Source of the DNA: Streptomyces abikoensis
GTDB lineage: Bacteria; Actinomycetota; Actinomycetes; Streptomycetales; Streptomycetaceae
Reading direction: 5' to 3'
DNA length: 64,000 nucleotides
Assembly: GCF_014648775.1 (NCBI RefSeq)
Contig: NZ_BMRT01000014.1
Location: forward strand, 1 to 64,000
Of this stretch, positions 25,538-33,619 are shown piece by piece (position 1 is the first letter of the stretch; each line of letters begins with the position of its first letter). The notes under the pieces are model-generated. The model made no database searches, was not told the origin of the DNA, and was given only the letters and a program-made list of their open reading frames with translations. Made by a program: the position numbers and the translations under genes.

Positions 25538-28063
25538 TTACGCGTCCTTCGAGAGGTTCGGGCCCGCGCCACCGGCGGCGGACTCGACCGGCGGGGTGTC
25601 GGGCAGGGCCGACTTCTCCTCGCCGCGGAAGGTGAACTTCTTCTCCTCACCCTCGCCCTCGGTGCCGACGACCACGATGTGGCCGGGGCGGAGCTCACCG
25701 AAGAGGATCTTCTCGGAGAGGATGTCCTCGATCTCGCGCTGGATGGTCCGGCGCAGCGGGCGGGCGCCCAGGATCGGGTCGTAGCCCTTCTTGGCCAGGA
25801 GCAGCTTGGCGTCACCGCTGAGCTCGATGCCCATGTCGCGGTCCTTGAGCCGCTCGTCCACCTTGGCGATCATCAGGTCGACGATCTGGATGATGTCTTC
25901 CTGGGACAGCTGGTGGAAGACCACCGTGTCGTCGACACGGTTGAGGAACTCGGGCCGGAAGTGCTGCTTGAGCTCCTCGTTGACCTTGGCCTTCATCCGC
26001 TCGTAGCCGGTCTTGACGTCGCCCTGGGCGGCGAAGCCCAGGTTGAAGCCCTTGGAGATGTCCCGGGTGCCGAGGTTCGTCGTCATGATGATGACGGTGT
26101 TCTTGAAGTCGACCACGCGGCCCTGGGAGTCGGTCAGGCGACCGTCCTCCAGGATCTGCAGGAGCGAGTTGAAGATGTCCGGGTGGGCCTTCTCGACCTC
26201 GTCGAACAGGACCACCGAGAACGGCTTGCGGCGGACCTTCTCCGTCAGCTGGCCGCCCTCTTCGTAGCCCACGTATCCGGGCGGGGAGCCGAAGAGACGC
26301 GAGACGGTGTGCTTCTCGCTGAACTCCGACATGTCGAGGGAGATCAGCGCGTCCTCGTCGCCGAAGAGGAATTCGGCGAGCGTCTTGGACAGCTCCGTCT
26401 TACCGACACCCGAGGGGCCGGCGAAGATGAACGATCCGCCGGGGCGCTTCGGGTCCTTGAGGCCCGCGCGGGTGCGCCGGATGGCCTGGGAGAGCGCCTT
26501 GATGGCGTCCTTCTGGCCGATGACGCGCTTGTGGAGCTCGTCCTCCATGCGCAGCAGGCGGGAGGACTCCTCCTCCGTCAGCTTGAAGACCGGGATGCCG
26601 GTGGCGGTGGCGAGGACCTCGGCGATGAGCTCGCCGTCGACCTCGGCGACGACGTCCATGTCGCCGGCCTTCCACTCCTTCTCCCGCTTGGCCTTGGCGG
26701 CCAGCAGCTGCTTCTCCTTGTCGCGGAGGGAAGCGGCCTTCTCGAAGTCCTGCGAGTCGATCGCGGACTCCTTCTCGCGGCGCACGTCGGCGATCTTCTC
26801 GTCGAACTCGCGGAGGTCCGGCGGCGCGGTCATCCGGCGGATGCGCATTCGGGAGCCGGCCTCGTCGATCAGGTCGATGGCCTTGTCCGGCAGGAAGCGG
26901 TCCGAGATGTAGCGGTCGGCCAGCGTGGCGGCCTGGACCAGCGCCTCGTCGGTGATGGAGACGCGGTGGTGGGCCTCGTAGCGGTCGCGCAGACCCTTGA
27001 GGATCTCGATGGTGTGCGGCAGCGACGGCTCGGCGACCTGGATGGGCTGGAAGCGGCGCTCGAGGGCGGCGTCCTTCTCCAGGTGCTTGCGGTACTCGTC
27101 GAGCGTGGTGGCACCGATGGTCTGCAGCTCGCCACGGGCCAGCATCGGCTTGAGGATGCTGGCGGCGTCGATCGCGCCCTCGGCGGCGCCCGCACCGACC
27201 AGGGTGTGGAGCTCGTCGATGAACAGGATGATGTCGCCGCGGGTGCGGATCTCCTTGAGGACCTTCTTCAGGCGCTCCTCGAAGTCACCGCGGTAGCGGG
27301 AGCCGGCGACCAGGGCGCCGAGGTCGAGGGTGTAGAGGTGCTTGTCCTTGAGGGTCTCGGGCACCTCGCCCTTGACGATGGCCTGGGCCAGGCCCTCGAC
27401 GACGGCGGTCTTGCCGACGCCGGGCTCGCCGATGAGGACCGGGTTGTTCTTGGTGCGGCGGGACAGCACCTGCATGACCCGCTCGATCTCCTTCTCGCGC
27501 CCGATGACCGGGTCGAGCTTGGACTCGCGAGCGGCCTGCGTGAGATTGCGGCCGAACTGGTCCAGGACGAGCGAGGTCGAGGGGGTGCCCTCGGCCGGAC
27601 CGCCGGCGGTGGCGGCCTCCTTGCCCTGGTAGCCGGAGAGCAGCTGGATGACCTGCTGCCGGACCCGGTTCAGGTCGGCGCCCAGCTTGACCAGGACCTG
27701 GGCGGCGACGCCCTCGCCCTCACGGATCAGGCCGAGCAGGATGTGCTCCGTGCCGATGTAGTTGTGGCCGAGCTGGAGGGCCTCGCGGAGCGACAGCTCC
27801 AGGACCTTCTTGGCACGGGGGGTGAAGGGGATGTGGCCGGACGGAGCCTGCTGGCCCTGCCCGATGATCTCCTCCACCTGCTGGCGGACCGCCTCGAGCG
27901 AAATCCCGAGGCTCTCCAGGGCCTTAGCGGCGACACCCTCACCCTCGTGGATCAGGCCCAGGAGGATGTGCTCGGTGCCGATGTAGTTGTGGTTGAGCAT
28001 CCGGGCTTCTTCCTGAGCCAGGACGACAACCCGCCGCGCGCGGTCGGTGAACCTCTCGAACAT
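25538..28063 (-). CDS. clpC: ATP-dependent Clp protease ATPase subunit ClpC
   Basis: An 841-aa class I AAA+ unfoldase that feeds substrates to ClpP. It has two N-terminal Clp repeats ([13 protein letters not shown] twice, around residues 25-100), a first AAA+ domain with Walker [10 protein letters not shown] (212-220), a UVR/middle-domain coiled coil ([20 protein letters not shown]), a second AAA+ domain with Walker [10 protein letters not shown] (549-557), and the ClpP-docking loop region of ClpC type. The ATG is preceded by CTGAGGAGCG. No adaptor or mcsAB genes lie nearby. In streptomycetes clpC is activated by ClgR; the long upstream region is consistent with regulation. Confidence 0.97.
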   Translation of the reverse strand: MFERFTDRARRVVVLAQEEARMLNHNYIGTEHILLGLIHEGEGVAAKALESLGISLEAVRQQVEEIIGQGQQAPSGHIPFTPRAKKVLELSLREALQLGHNYIGTEHILLGLIREGEGVAAQVLVKLGADLNRVRQQVIQLLSGYQGKEAATAGGPAEGTPSTSLVLDQFGRNLTQAARESKLDPVIGREKEIERVMQVLSRRTKNNPVLIGEPGVGKTAVVEGLAQAIVKGEVPETLKDKHLYTLDLGALVAGSRYRGDFEERLKKVLKEIRTRGDIILFIDELHTLVGAGAAEGAIDAASILKPMLARGELQTIGATTLDEYRKHLEKDAALERRFQPIQVAEPSLPHTIEILKGLRDRYEAHHRVSITDEALVQAATLADRYISDRFLPDKAIDLIDEAGSRMRIRRMTAPPDLREFDEKIADVRREKESAIDSQDFEKAASLRDKEKQLLAAKAKREKEWKAGDMDVVAEVDGELIAEVLATATGIPVFKLTEEESSRLLRMEDELHKRVIGQKDAIKALSQAIRRTRAGLKDPKRPGGSFIFAGPSGVGKTELSKTLAEFLFGDEDALISLDMSEFSEKHTVSRLFGSPPGYVGYEEGGQLTEKVRRKPFSVVLFDEVEKAHPDIFNSLLQILEDGRLTDSQGRVVDFKNTVIIMTTNLGTRDISKGFNLGFAAQGDVKTGYERMKAKVNEELKQHFRPEFLNRVDDTVVFHQLSQEDIIQIVDLMIAKVDERLKDRDMGIELSGDAKLLLAKKGYDPILGARPLRRTIQREIEDILSEKILFGELRPGHIVVVGTEGEGEEKKFTFRGEEKSALPDTPPVESAAGGAGPNLSKDA

Positions 28064-28130
28064 CGTTAATCGCTCCTCAGAGCGGTCAGGCAGTTAGGGG
28101 TCGGTCCCCTCCCTGTCCTTCCGCATGCTA

Positions 28131-28147
28131 GTCCCGCTGGGCGGGAC
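28131..28147. promoter_or_regulatory. perfect 7-bp-arm palindrome upstream of clpC
   Basis: GTCCCGC-TGG-GCGGGAC, 67 bp before the clpC ATG, either an operator or a leader hairpin. The 17-nt core is identical to the inner stem of the 43-bp repeat copy at 45737-45779, but the flanks do not match. Confidence 0.45.
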
Positions 28148-28424
28148 AGCTCATTCCAACTGCCGACACCCGTCCTTGGCCTCCTGCCCCGAACAGCCGA
28201 CATCTGCTCCAACCTGATGGTGGGAGACGATGTTCCCGCAGGCCAGGCATATACGCCCACCATCAGTACGCCCACGGCGAACGCCCACCTGGGCCGACAC
28301 GCCCGCCCCCGGCCCGGCCACCACCGCTGGTGGCCCGCTCCGGGGCCCGCTGTACCGCCTCTTCCCTCGGGGAATGTCTTACCCGCAAGCACTGACAGTC
28401 CATGCGGCGCACCCCCTGTGCATC

Positions 28425-28438
28425 CGCTACGGGCGAAC
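28425..28438. promoter_or_regulatory. candidate ClgR-type operator
   Basis: CGC-TACGG-GCGAAC has the CGC-N5-GCG dyad spacing and the flanking GAAC expected for actinobacterial ClgR boxes. It lies about 360 bp from the clpC start, farther than usual. Seen by motif only; in such GC-rich DNA chance matches are common. Confidence 0.2.
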
Positions 28439-28544
28439 ACCCCCGCACCACCGAGTGCGCGTATGCGCTCCGCTTGTGTTATACGCGGAGTGTTCGAGCG
28501 GCAACGGCGCGTAACCTCTGGGGTCTTCCACAGTTGCACCGTTC

Positions 28545-29312
28545 ATGACGGTAGTCCTCCCGCGCCCGTGCCGCCCCTCGGACGATCCGGGCACGCGGCG
28601 CCGCTGGCGCCAGTGGTACGAGTGCGTGCTCGGCTGGCCGACGGGGCCGACCACGGGCGGGCGGCCCGTGGAGCTGCTCACCGGGGTCCGGTTCGACGCC
28701 CTGGGGATGCCCGCGGAGGCCGGTCGCGCGGTGCTCGGGCGGGTCCGCCCGACCGGTCCGGTCGCGCTGGACCGGCGGAGCCGGACGATGTGGTTCCTGA
28801 CCGCCGTGGGCACCGCCGACGAGCTGCCGGGGCTGCTCGGCTGGCTGGAGTGGGGCGGGGTGGCCCTGGAGCTGACCGCCCTGGGCACGGGCGGCCGGAT
28901 CGTCGCTCCGGCCCCGGTGGGCACCGGAGTCCGCCCGGATCCCGGTGGGCCCGGGGAACGCGGCCGGCGCGGCCGCTCCGGCCAGGCCGGTCGGTGCGGT
29001 CCGTACGGCCCCCAGGAGGGCGCGGAAGCCGTCTGGGTGCGACCTCCCGAGCCGGGGTGCGAGGTGGAGCCGACGCTGCCTGTTGTCGGCGTGGACGGCA
29101 GCGGTGGCGCCCCCGATCTCGTGCGGCTCGTGGGCGCGGCGGCCACGGAGTGCCATCGGGCCCGACTGCTGCGCGCCGAGGGGGCGCGCAGGAATCAGCC
29201 GCCGGGGGATCGCCCGGGAGGACCGGCGGGAGAGCCGGACGATCAGGCGTTGGCCTTCTCGTACGCCTCGCGGATCTCGGCCGGGACACGGCCGCGGTCG
29301 TTGACGTTGTAG
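28545..29312 (+). CDS. SCO3374-like protein, unknown function
   Basis: A 255-aa soluble protein. Recognisable pieces are RRRWRQWYECVLGWPT, PVELLTGVRFDALGMPAEAG, and TADELPGLLGWLEWGGVALE, matching the streptomycete SCO3374-type protein that sits between clpC and lsr2; the first part slightly resembles bifunctional DNA primase/polymerase N-termini. Those families have no proven role. The C-terminal third is Arg/Gly-rich. The open frame runs 70 bp into the lsr2 gene on the other strand before its stop, so the true C-terminus overlaps antisense to lsr2. Confidence 0.7.
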   Translation: MTVVLPRPCRPSDDPGTRRRWRQWYECVLGWPTGPTTGGRPVELLTGVRFDALGMPAEAGRAVLGRVRPTGPVALDRRSRTMWFLTAVGTADELPGLLGWLEWGGVALELTALGTGGRIVAPAPVGTGVRPDPGGPGERGRRGRSGQAGRCGPYGPQEGAEAVWVRPPEPGCEVEPTLPVVGVDGSGGAPDLVRLVGAAATECHRARLLRAEGARRNQPPGDRPGGPAGEPDDQALAFSYASRISAGTRPRSLTL

Positions 29313-29581
29313 CCGTTCTCCTTGGCCCAGGCGCGGATCTTCGCGGTGTCCGGGCTGCCGGCGGCGGTGGCGACGCGGCCCTTGCCGCGGGCCGCGGCGG
29401 CACGACCGCCGGTGCGGCGGGCGGCCTTCACGTAGTCCGCGAGCGCCTCACGCAGCTTGTCCGCGTTGCCGGTCGTGAGGTCGATCTCGTAGGACTTGCC
29501 GTCGAGGGCGAACGTCACGGTCTCGTCGGCCTCGCCGCCGTCGAGGTCGTCGACAAGAAGGACCTGAACCTTCTGCGCCAC
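29243..29581 (-). CDS. lsr2: Lsr2 nucleoid-associated xenogeneic silencer
   Basis: Lsr2 is an H-NS-like protein that coats A/T-rich DNA and silences acquired and secondary-metabolite genes. The 112-aa protein has the N-terminal dimerisation strands (MAQKVQVLLVDDLDGGEADE, TVTFALDGKSYEIDLT), a Gly/Ala-rich basic linker, and the C-terminal AT-hook-like domain with IRAWAKENGYNVNDRGRVPA. The upstream bases 29582-29660 are strikingly A/T-rich for this genome, fitting the autorepression known for lsr2 in other actinobacteria. It converges with, and is overlapped by, the SCO3374-like gene. Confidence 0.96.
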   Translation of the reverse strand: MAQKVQVLLVDDLDGGEADETVTFALDGKSYEIDLTTGNADKLREALADYVKAARRTGGRAAAARGKGRVATAAGSPDTAKIRAWAKENGYNVNDRGRVPAEIREAYEKANA

Positions 29582-29743
29582 GGGGGATTCCTTTCATCAG
29601 CGGAAAAGGATTACGGAGGAATAGCAAACCGCCTTTCCCGGAAAAACACAAACCCTCCGGGAAGGTTCAGCTGGCGTTCCCCGTGGGAACGATGGCTTCC
29701 GGGCGTCCGCGATAGGGGCGCGATTCGGACATAGGGACCGCGA

Positions 29744-30262
29744 TCACAGATGCAGAAGCATCCGGCTGTTGCCAAGGGTGTTCGGCTTCACTCGTTCGAG
29801 ACCCAGGAACTCGGCAACACCCTCGTCATAGGAACGCAGCAGCTCGCTGTAGACATCACCGTCCACCGGCGTCTCCCCGATCTCGACGAAGCCGTGCTTC
29901 GCGAAGAAGTCGACTTCGAAGGTGAGGCAGAAAATACGCCGCACCCCGAGCCAGCGCGCGGTCTGGAGCAGCTTGTCCAGTACCTGGTGGCCGACTCCGC
30001 CGCCCCGCACATCCGGGTCGACCGCCAGAGTGCGCACCTCCGCGAGGTCTTCCCACATCACGTGGAGAGCACCGCATCCGATGACGGTACCGTCCTCGTC
30101 CCGCTCGGCGACCCAGAACTCCTGGATGTCCTCGTAAAGCGTCACGGTCGCTTTGTCGAGCAGGATGCGGTCCCGTACGTAGGCGTTGATGAGCCGGCGG
30201 ACGGCGGGCACATCGCTGGTGCGGGCCCTGCGGACGGTGACGACTTTAGTTAGAGCGGACAT
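29744..30262 (-). CDS. GNAT N-acetyltransferase, amino-acid N-acetyltransferase type
   Basis: A 172-aa GNAT protein. The acetyl-CoA loop is VRGGGVGHQVLDKLL, and VRRARTSDVPAVRRLINAYV, GCGALHVMWEDLAEVRTLAV and FFAKHGFVEI match short ArgA-type (S-NAGS) acetyltransferases of actinobacteria, which make N-acetylglutamate for arginine synthesis. No arg gene is adjacent, so the substrate is inferred from similarity only. It lies 9 bp after the BlaI-type gene and may share its transcript. Confidence 0.8.
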   Translation of the reverse strand: MSALTKVVTVRRARTSDVPAVRRLINAYVRDRILLDKATVTLYEDIQEFWVAERDEDGTVIGCGALHVMWEDLAEVRTLAVDPDVRGGGVGHQVLDKLLQTARWLGVRRIFCLTFEVDFFAKHGFVEIGETPVDGDVYSELLRSYDEGVAEFLGLERVKPNTLGNSRMLLHL

Positions 30263-30271
30263 GACCGGACG

Positions 30272-30667
30272 CTATCGCCCCGGCGGTCCCGGGGTCTCGT
30301 CGGGCCCGTCGAGTTGCACGACCCGGATCGCGTCGCGGAGCGCTTCCCGTTGTTCGGCCGACATCATGCCGAAGAAGGCGACGAGAGCGGCGGCGGGGTT
30401 GTCGCTGAGGGACCAGGCTTCGTTCATCAGTGCGGCCGAGTAGGCGGCCCGGTTGGAGACCGCCTCATATCGATAGGCGCGGCCTTCGGCTTCCCTGCGG
30501 AGCCAGCCCTTCTGATACAGGTTGTCCATTACGGTCATCACGGTCGTGTACGCGATGGACCGTTCCTGCTGAAGGTCTTCCAGGACTTCTCTGACGGTGA
30601 CCGGCCGGTTCCACTCCCACACGCGCGTCATCACGGCGTCTTCCAGTTCACCCAGGCGTCGAACCAC
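30272..30667 (-). CDS. BlaI/MecI/CopY family transcriptional repressor
   Basis: A 131-aa winged-helix repressor: LGELEDAVMTRVWEWNRPVT, VREVLEDLQQERSIAYTTVM with the recognition helix TTVMTVMDNLYQKGWLRRE, and a C-terminal dimerisation helix. In beta-lactamase systems BlaI works with a BlaR1 membrane peptidase, often an M56 gene adjacent; none is found here, so the inducing partner must lie elsewhere or the repressor acts differently. Genes under its control are not evident, though it could repress its own operon with the acetyltransferase. Confidence 0.88.
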   Translation of the reverse strand: MVRRLGELEDAVMTRVWEWNRPVTVREVLEDLQQERSIAYTTVMTVMDNLYQKGWLRREAEGRAYRYEAVSNRAAYSAALMNEAWSLSDNPAAALVAFFGMMSAEQREALRDAIRVVQLDGPDETPGPPGR

Positions 30668-30743
30668 ACGCGAATAATAGTGGGAGATGTCGCGAATGCC
30701 GGTTTATCGGCGCGGGTCAGCGCGGCAATCCGCACGGCGAAAA

Positions 30744-30782
30744 GGGCGTACGTCCCGGGGAATGGCCCCGGGACGTACGCCC
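30744..30782 (-). terminator. rho-independent terminator
   Basis: A perfect 17-bp stem (arms 30744-30760 and 30766-30782, loop AATGG). Read leftward it is followed by TTTTCGCC. It ends the transcript of the small membrane protein gene. Confidence 0.85.
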
Positions 30783-30822
30783 CTGCCGTGCGGCGCGTTT
30801 CTGTGCGGCGTGTGCGGCGGTC

Positions 30823-31002
30823 TCAGGCGCCGGCGGCCTTCGAGGGCTGCTGGGCGGCCTCCACCCGGGCCAGTGCGGCGTCGACGATGGCGTCTTCCTT
30901 CGCCTTGTTCGCACCACCCTGACTCTTGACGATCGTCACGACCAGTGCGGTGAAGGCGATCGCCATCACCAGGGGCGGGACCAGCGCGGCGACATAGTCC
31001 AT
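30823..31002 (-). CDS. small single-pass membrane protein, unknown
   Basis: A 59-aa protein with one hydrophobic helix (residues 3-26, LVPPLVMAIAFTALVVTIVK) and a charged Lys/Glu/Ala tail with amphipathic helix character. The ATG is preceded by AAGGAG at good spacing. A longer frame from 31065 exists but has no ribosome site. I do not know its function. It is probably monocistronic, bounded by the terminator at 30744. Confidence 0.7.
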   Translation of the reverse strand: MDYVAALVPPLVMAIAFTALVVTIVKSQGGANKAKEDAIVDAALARVEAAQQPSKAAGA

Positions 31003-31103
31003 GGCCGTCGGCTCCTTCTGGATCGGGGTTTCGCGCCGACTGCGCGACTCGTCCAGATTACGCATCCGCCTTTTCCCCCGGGAATGCCGGGGGCACCGGG
31101 GCG

Positions 31104-31940
31104 TCAGGCCGGGCGGGCCGTCGGGAGGCCGGACGCGGCTCCCGGCGGCGGGGCGGGTTTACGGCGGGGCGGGAATACCTCGCCGGGGGTCGGAATGGGC
31201 CGGTCCGGCCGTGGTGGCGCCTTCGGCTGGGGCGTGGCGGGCGGCGGCGCGGTGGGGGCGGGCTTGCCCGGGGGCGGGGGCTTGACCCCGGGTTTGGGGT
31301 CGGCCACCTCGGCGGCGTGCGGGGTGCGGCCGCCCGGGAGCGCGAGCAGGCGCGTACGCACGGGGAGGGCGCACGAGGGGTGGGTGTGCACCGGTTCGGG
31401 CCCCGGCTGGGGGCGGGCACCGGGGACGGCGGGGACGCCCGGGACGGCGGGGACGCCCGGGACGGCGGGGACGCCCGGGACGGCGGGGACGCCCGGGACG
31501 GCGGGGGTGGCCCGGGGCGCGAGCCGGGCCGTCGTGGGCCGGGTTCGTAGCTTCTGCTCCGCGAGGTGCTCGCAGCGCCGCAGCAGGGCGCGGCGGTGAC
31601 CGGCCTCGGTGGCGCCCGTCGGGAGCGCGCACAGCGAGCGCAGGGCGGCGACGTCCTCGGGGCCGGGCGGATAGCCGTCCGCGAGGGCGTCCCTGAGCAG
31701 CCGCGCGTAGCCGGGCGCGGCGCCGGGCAGGGCGGCGCGGTAGCGGGCGAGCTCGGCCAGCAGGAAGGCGCGGAACCGGTCGGCCTCGTGGTCGGCCTCG
31801 GCCATGGCTTCGGCGAGCCGGAGGCAGTCCCGGACCTCGGCGTCCCGTGCGGGGCCGGGCCGGTCGGGAACGGTGTCTGGGCGGAGTGCGATGTCGAGGG
31901 CACGGCGCAGCACGCGCAGCTCGTCCGCGCTGAACGCCAT
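31104..31940 (-). CDS. Pro-rich protein with tandem hexapeptide repeats, unknown function
   Basis: A 278-aa protein. Residues 1-130 are a helical Leu/Arg/Ala-rich domain (FSADELRVLRRALDIAL) without known motifs. The rest is Pro/Ala/Val-rich and likely disordered, containing about five PAVPGV repeats encoded by 18-bp tandem units, then KPPPPGKPAPTAPPPATP-type sequence. No signal peptide. ATG 31940 is chosen because the MAFSADELRVLRRAL start is typical of streptomycete homologues; ATG 31970 remains possible. Function unknown. Confidence 0.7.
   Translation of the reverse strand: MAFSADELRVLRRALDIALRPDTVPDRPGPARDAEVRDCLRLAEAMAEADHEADRFRAFLLAELARYRAALPGAAPGYARLLRDALADGYPPGPEDVAALRSLCALPTGATEAGHRRALLRRCEHLAEQKLRTRPTTARLAPRATPAVPGVPAVPGVPAVPGVPAVPGVPAVPGARPQPGPEPVHTHPSCALPVRTRLLALPGGRTPHAAEVADPKPGVKPPPPGKPAPTAPPPATPQPKAPPRPDRPIPTPGEVFPPRRKPAPPPGAASGLPTARPA
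31423..31507. repeat. 18-bp tandem repeat coding for PAVPGV units
   Basis: Four perfect 18-bp units (GGGACGGCGGGGACGCCC) at 31423-31494 and a partial fifth to about 31507. The units are identical in DNA, which suggests recent slippage and makes copy number likely to vary between strains. Confidence 0.9.
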
Positions 31941-32057
31941 GCCGCCGCGTGATCCATAAGGCGTGGGCATGGGCCGACTTTAAGTGCTAAGTGGACAAAA
32001 TTCGCTTAGCTGGTTATTTCGGGCGTGGCATAAGGCGTGACATCAGCGGTGAACGGC

Positions 32058-32711
32058 TCAGTGCTCGCGGCGGCGGGCGGCGCCCAGGGCTATGGCGCCG
32101 GCGGACAGCGCGGTCCCGGACGTGGTGGCGAGCAGCAGGGTCGCGGAGGCGTCGCCGTCGTCCGTGGACGGGTGGCGGGGCGGGTCGACGGGCCTGTCGC
32201 CGGGCGCGCGGCCGGTGACGTCGACGACGATCGGCGCGCTGTCGTTGGCCGGATCCGGGTCGGGGGTGCTGCCGGGGCCGAGGATCCGGACCCAGCCCTC
32301 CGCGCCCTCGACCTTCTTGTCGATGCGGATCCGGAAGCGCAGCGTCTCGCGGTCGCCGGCGGCGAAATCGCCGCCGATGGCGCAGAGGTAGGTGCGGGCG
32401 GCCGTGTCGTGCGGGGCGCAGCGGTGGCCGGCGTCGCCCTCGGGGGCGATGGTGGTGCCTTCTGGCGCCGTGACCGCGTAGGCCCGACGGCCGGCGGCCG
32501 GCCCGGGGCCGCCGTTGCGCACGCCGACCTCGACGTCGACCGTCTGCCCCACGCGGCCCGCGACCGGGTGGGCGATGGCCTGGTAGTCGGCGGGCGGGGG
32601 CGGCGGGGTGGCGGCCGCGGTGCCGCCCGTCAGGGCGGCGAGGGTGAGGGCGGCCGCGGCCGCCGCCGTTCGACGCGCTGTTCGATGACGCGCTGTTCGC
32701 TTCGGCTTCAC
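32058..32711 (-). CDS. secreted or surface-anchored protein with beta-sandwich domain
   Basis: A 217-aa protein. Signal peptide: basic start RTARHRTARR, then a hydrophobic AAAAAALTLAALTGG segment, cleavage near TAAATP. The mature part (about 35-165) resembles an Ig-like/DUF11-type domain (VGQTVDVEVGVRNGGPGPAA, CAPHDTAARTYLCAIGG with two cysteines). The C-terminus has a hydrophobic stretch (about 190-210) and the tail RRREH, the layout of a sortase substrate; but the expected LAXTG is only approximated by LATTSG. GTG 32711 is chosen for the signal peptide. Confidence 0.7.
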   Translation of the reverse strand: MKPKRTARHRTARRTAAAAAALTLAALTGGTAAATPPPPPADYQAIAHPVAGRVGQTVDVEVGVRNGGPGPAAGRRAYAVTAPEGTTIAPEGDAGHRCAPHDTAARTYLCAIGGDFAAGDRETLRFRIRIDKKVEGAEGWVRILGPGSTPDPDPANDSAPIVVDVTGRAPGDRPVDPPRHPSTDDGDASATLLLATTSGTALSAGAIALGAARRREH

Positions 32712-32821
32712 GCGTGTCCGCCCGCCCTTGGATCCGGTCCGTCCGTCCTGCGTGCTGTCAGACCGTCGGGGGCGGGGGTTTGGTTGCACGCCCCGCCCCG
32801 ATGGCGCGCGACAGCCGGCCG

Positions 32822-33619
32822 TCAGCCCCGCATCATGTTGCGCTCGTAGACCAGGCGCAGGCCGATGAGGGTCAGCCACGGCTCGTGCTCGTCGATGACC
32901 GACGCCTCGCCCAGGACCAGGGGGGCCAGGCCGCCCGTGGCGATGACGGTGACGTCGTCGGGGTCGTCGGCCAGCTCACGCGCCATGCGGCCGACGACGC
33001 CGTCGACCTGGCCCGCGAAGCCGTAGAGGATGCCGGACTGCATGGCCTCGACGGTGTTCTTGCCGATGACGCTGCGCGGGCGGGCGATCTCGATCTTGCG
33101 GAGCTGGGCGCCGCGGACGCCCAGGGCCTCCGTGGAGATCTCGATGCCGGGGGCGATCACGCCACCGACGTACTCGCCGCGCGCGCTCACCGCGTCGAAC
33201 GTCGTCGCCGTGCCGAAGTCGACGACGACGCACGGGCCGCCGTAGAGCTCGACGGCGGCGACCGCGTTGATGATGCGGTCCGCGCCGACCTCCTTCGGCT
33301 GGTCCATGAGGATCGGCACGCCGGTCTTCACGCCCGGCTCGACCAGGATGGCGGGGACGTCGCCGTAGTAGCGGCGGGTCACCTCGCGCATCTCGTGGAG
33401 CACGGAGGGGACGGTCGAGCAGATGCAGATGCCGTCGATGCCGTCGCCCAGCTCGTCGCCGAGCAGCGGATGGCGGCCCATCAGGCCCTGGAGCAGCACC
33501 GCCAGTTCGTCCGCGGTGCGGCGCGGGTCGGTGGAGATGCGCCAGTGCTCGACGATGTCCTCGCCGTCGAACAGGCCGAGGACGGTCTGGGTGTTGCCGA
33601 CATCGATGGTGAGCAGCAT
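32822..33619 (-). CDS. coaX: type III pantothenate kinase
   Basis: CoaX phosphorylates pantothenate, the first step of CoA synthesis. The 265-aa protein has the P-loop-like DVGNTQTVLGLF, the central GADRIINAVAA with conserved Asp, and VVDFGTATTFD (phosphate binding), plus VVGGVIAPGIE-type segment GGVIAPGIEISTEAL. It closes a five-gene operon (DUF2520-like, panC, nadB, nadC, coaX), its ATG sharing one base with the nadC stop (TGATG). The grouping of pantothenate-forming and pantothenate-using genes with NAD synthesis is common in actinobacteria. Confidence 0.95.
   Translation of the reverse strand: MLLTIDVGNTQTVLGLFDGEDIVEHWRISTDPRRTADELAVLLQGLMGRHPLLGDELGDGIDGICICSTVPSVLHEMREVTRRYYGDVPAILVEPGVKTGVPILMDQPKEVGADRIINAVAAVELYGGPCVVVDFGTATTFDAVSARGEYVGGVIAPGIEISTEALGVRGAQLRKIEIARPRSVIGKNTVEAMQSGILYGFAGQVDGVVGRMARELADDPDDVTVIATGGLAPLVLGEASVIDEHEPWLTLIGLRLVYERNMMRG

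Larger units (their letters stand above)
28064..28544. other. 481-bp region between clpC and the SCO3374-like gene
   Basis: No gene with convincing codon use. It should contain the clpC promoter (leftward) and that of the rightward gene. Visible elements are a small hairpin AGGGG-TCGGT-CCCCT near 28097, the perfect palindrome at 28131-28147, and a CGC-N5-GCG word at 28425-28435. A stretch at 28460-28510 (TGTGTTATACGCGGAG) is the most promoter-like, unproven. Confidence 0.5.

Noticed and set aside
25454-28069. 871-codon rightward frame antisense to clpC
   Set aside because: Composed of Leu/Glu/Val/Asp shadow codons; clpC on the other strand is unmistakable.
31423-31507. CRISPR-like array at the 18-bp repeats
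   Set aside because: The units are directly adjacent without spacers and encode in-frame peptide repeats; no cas genes nearby.
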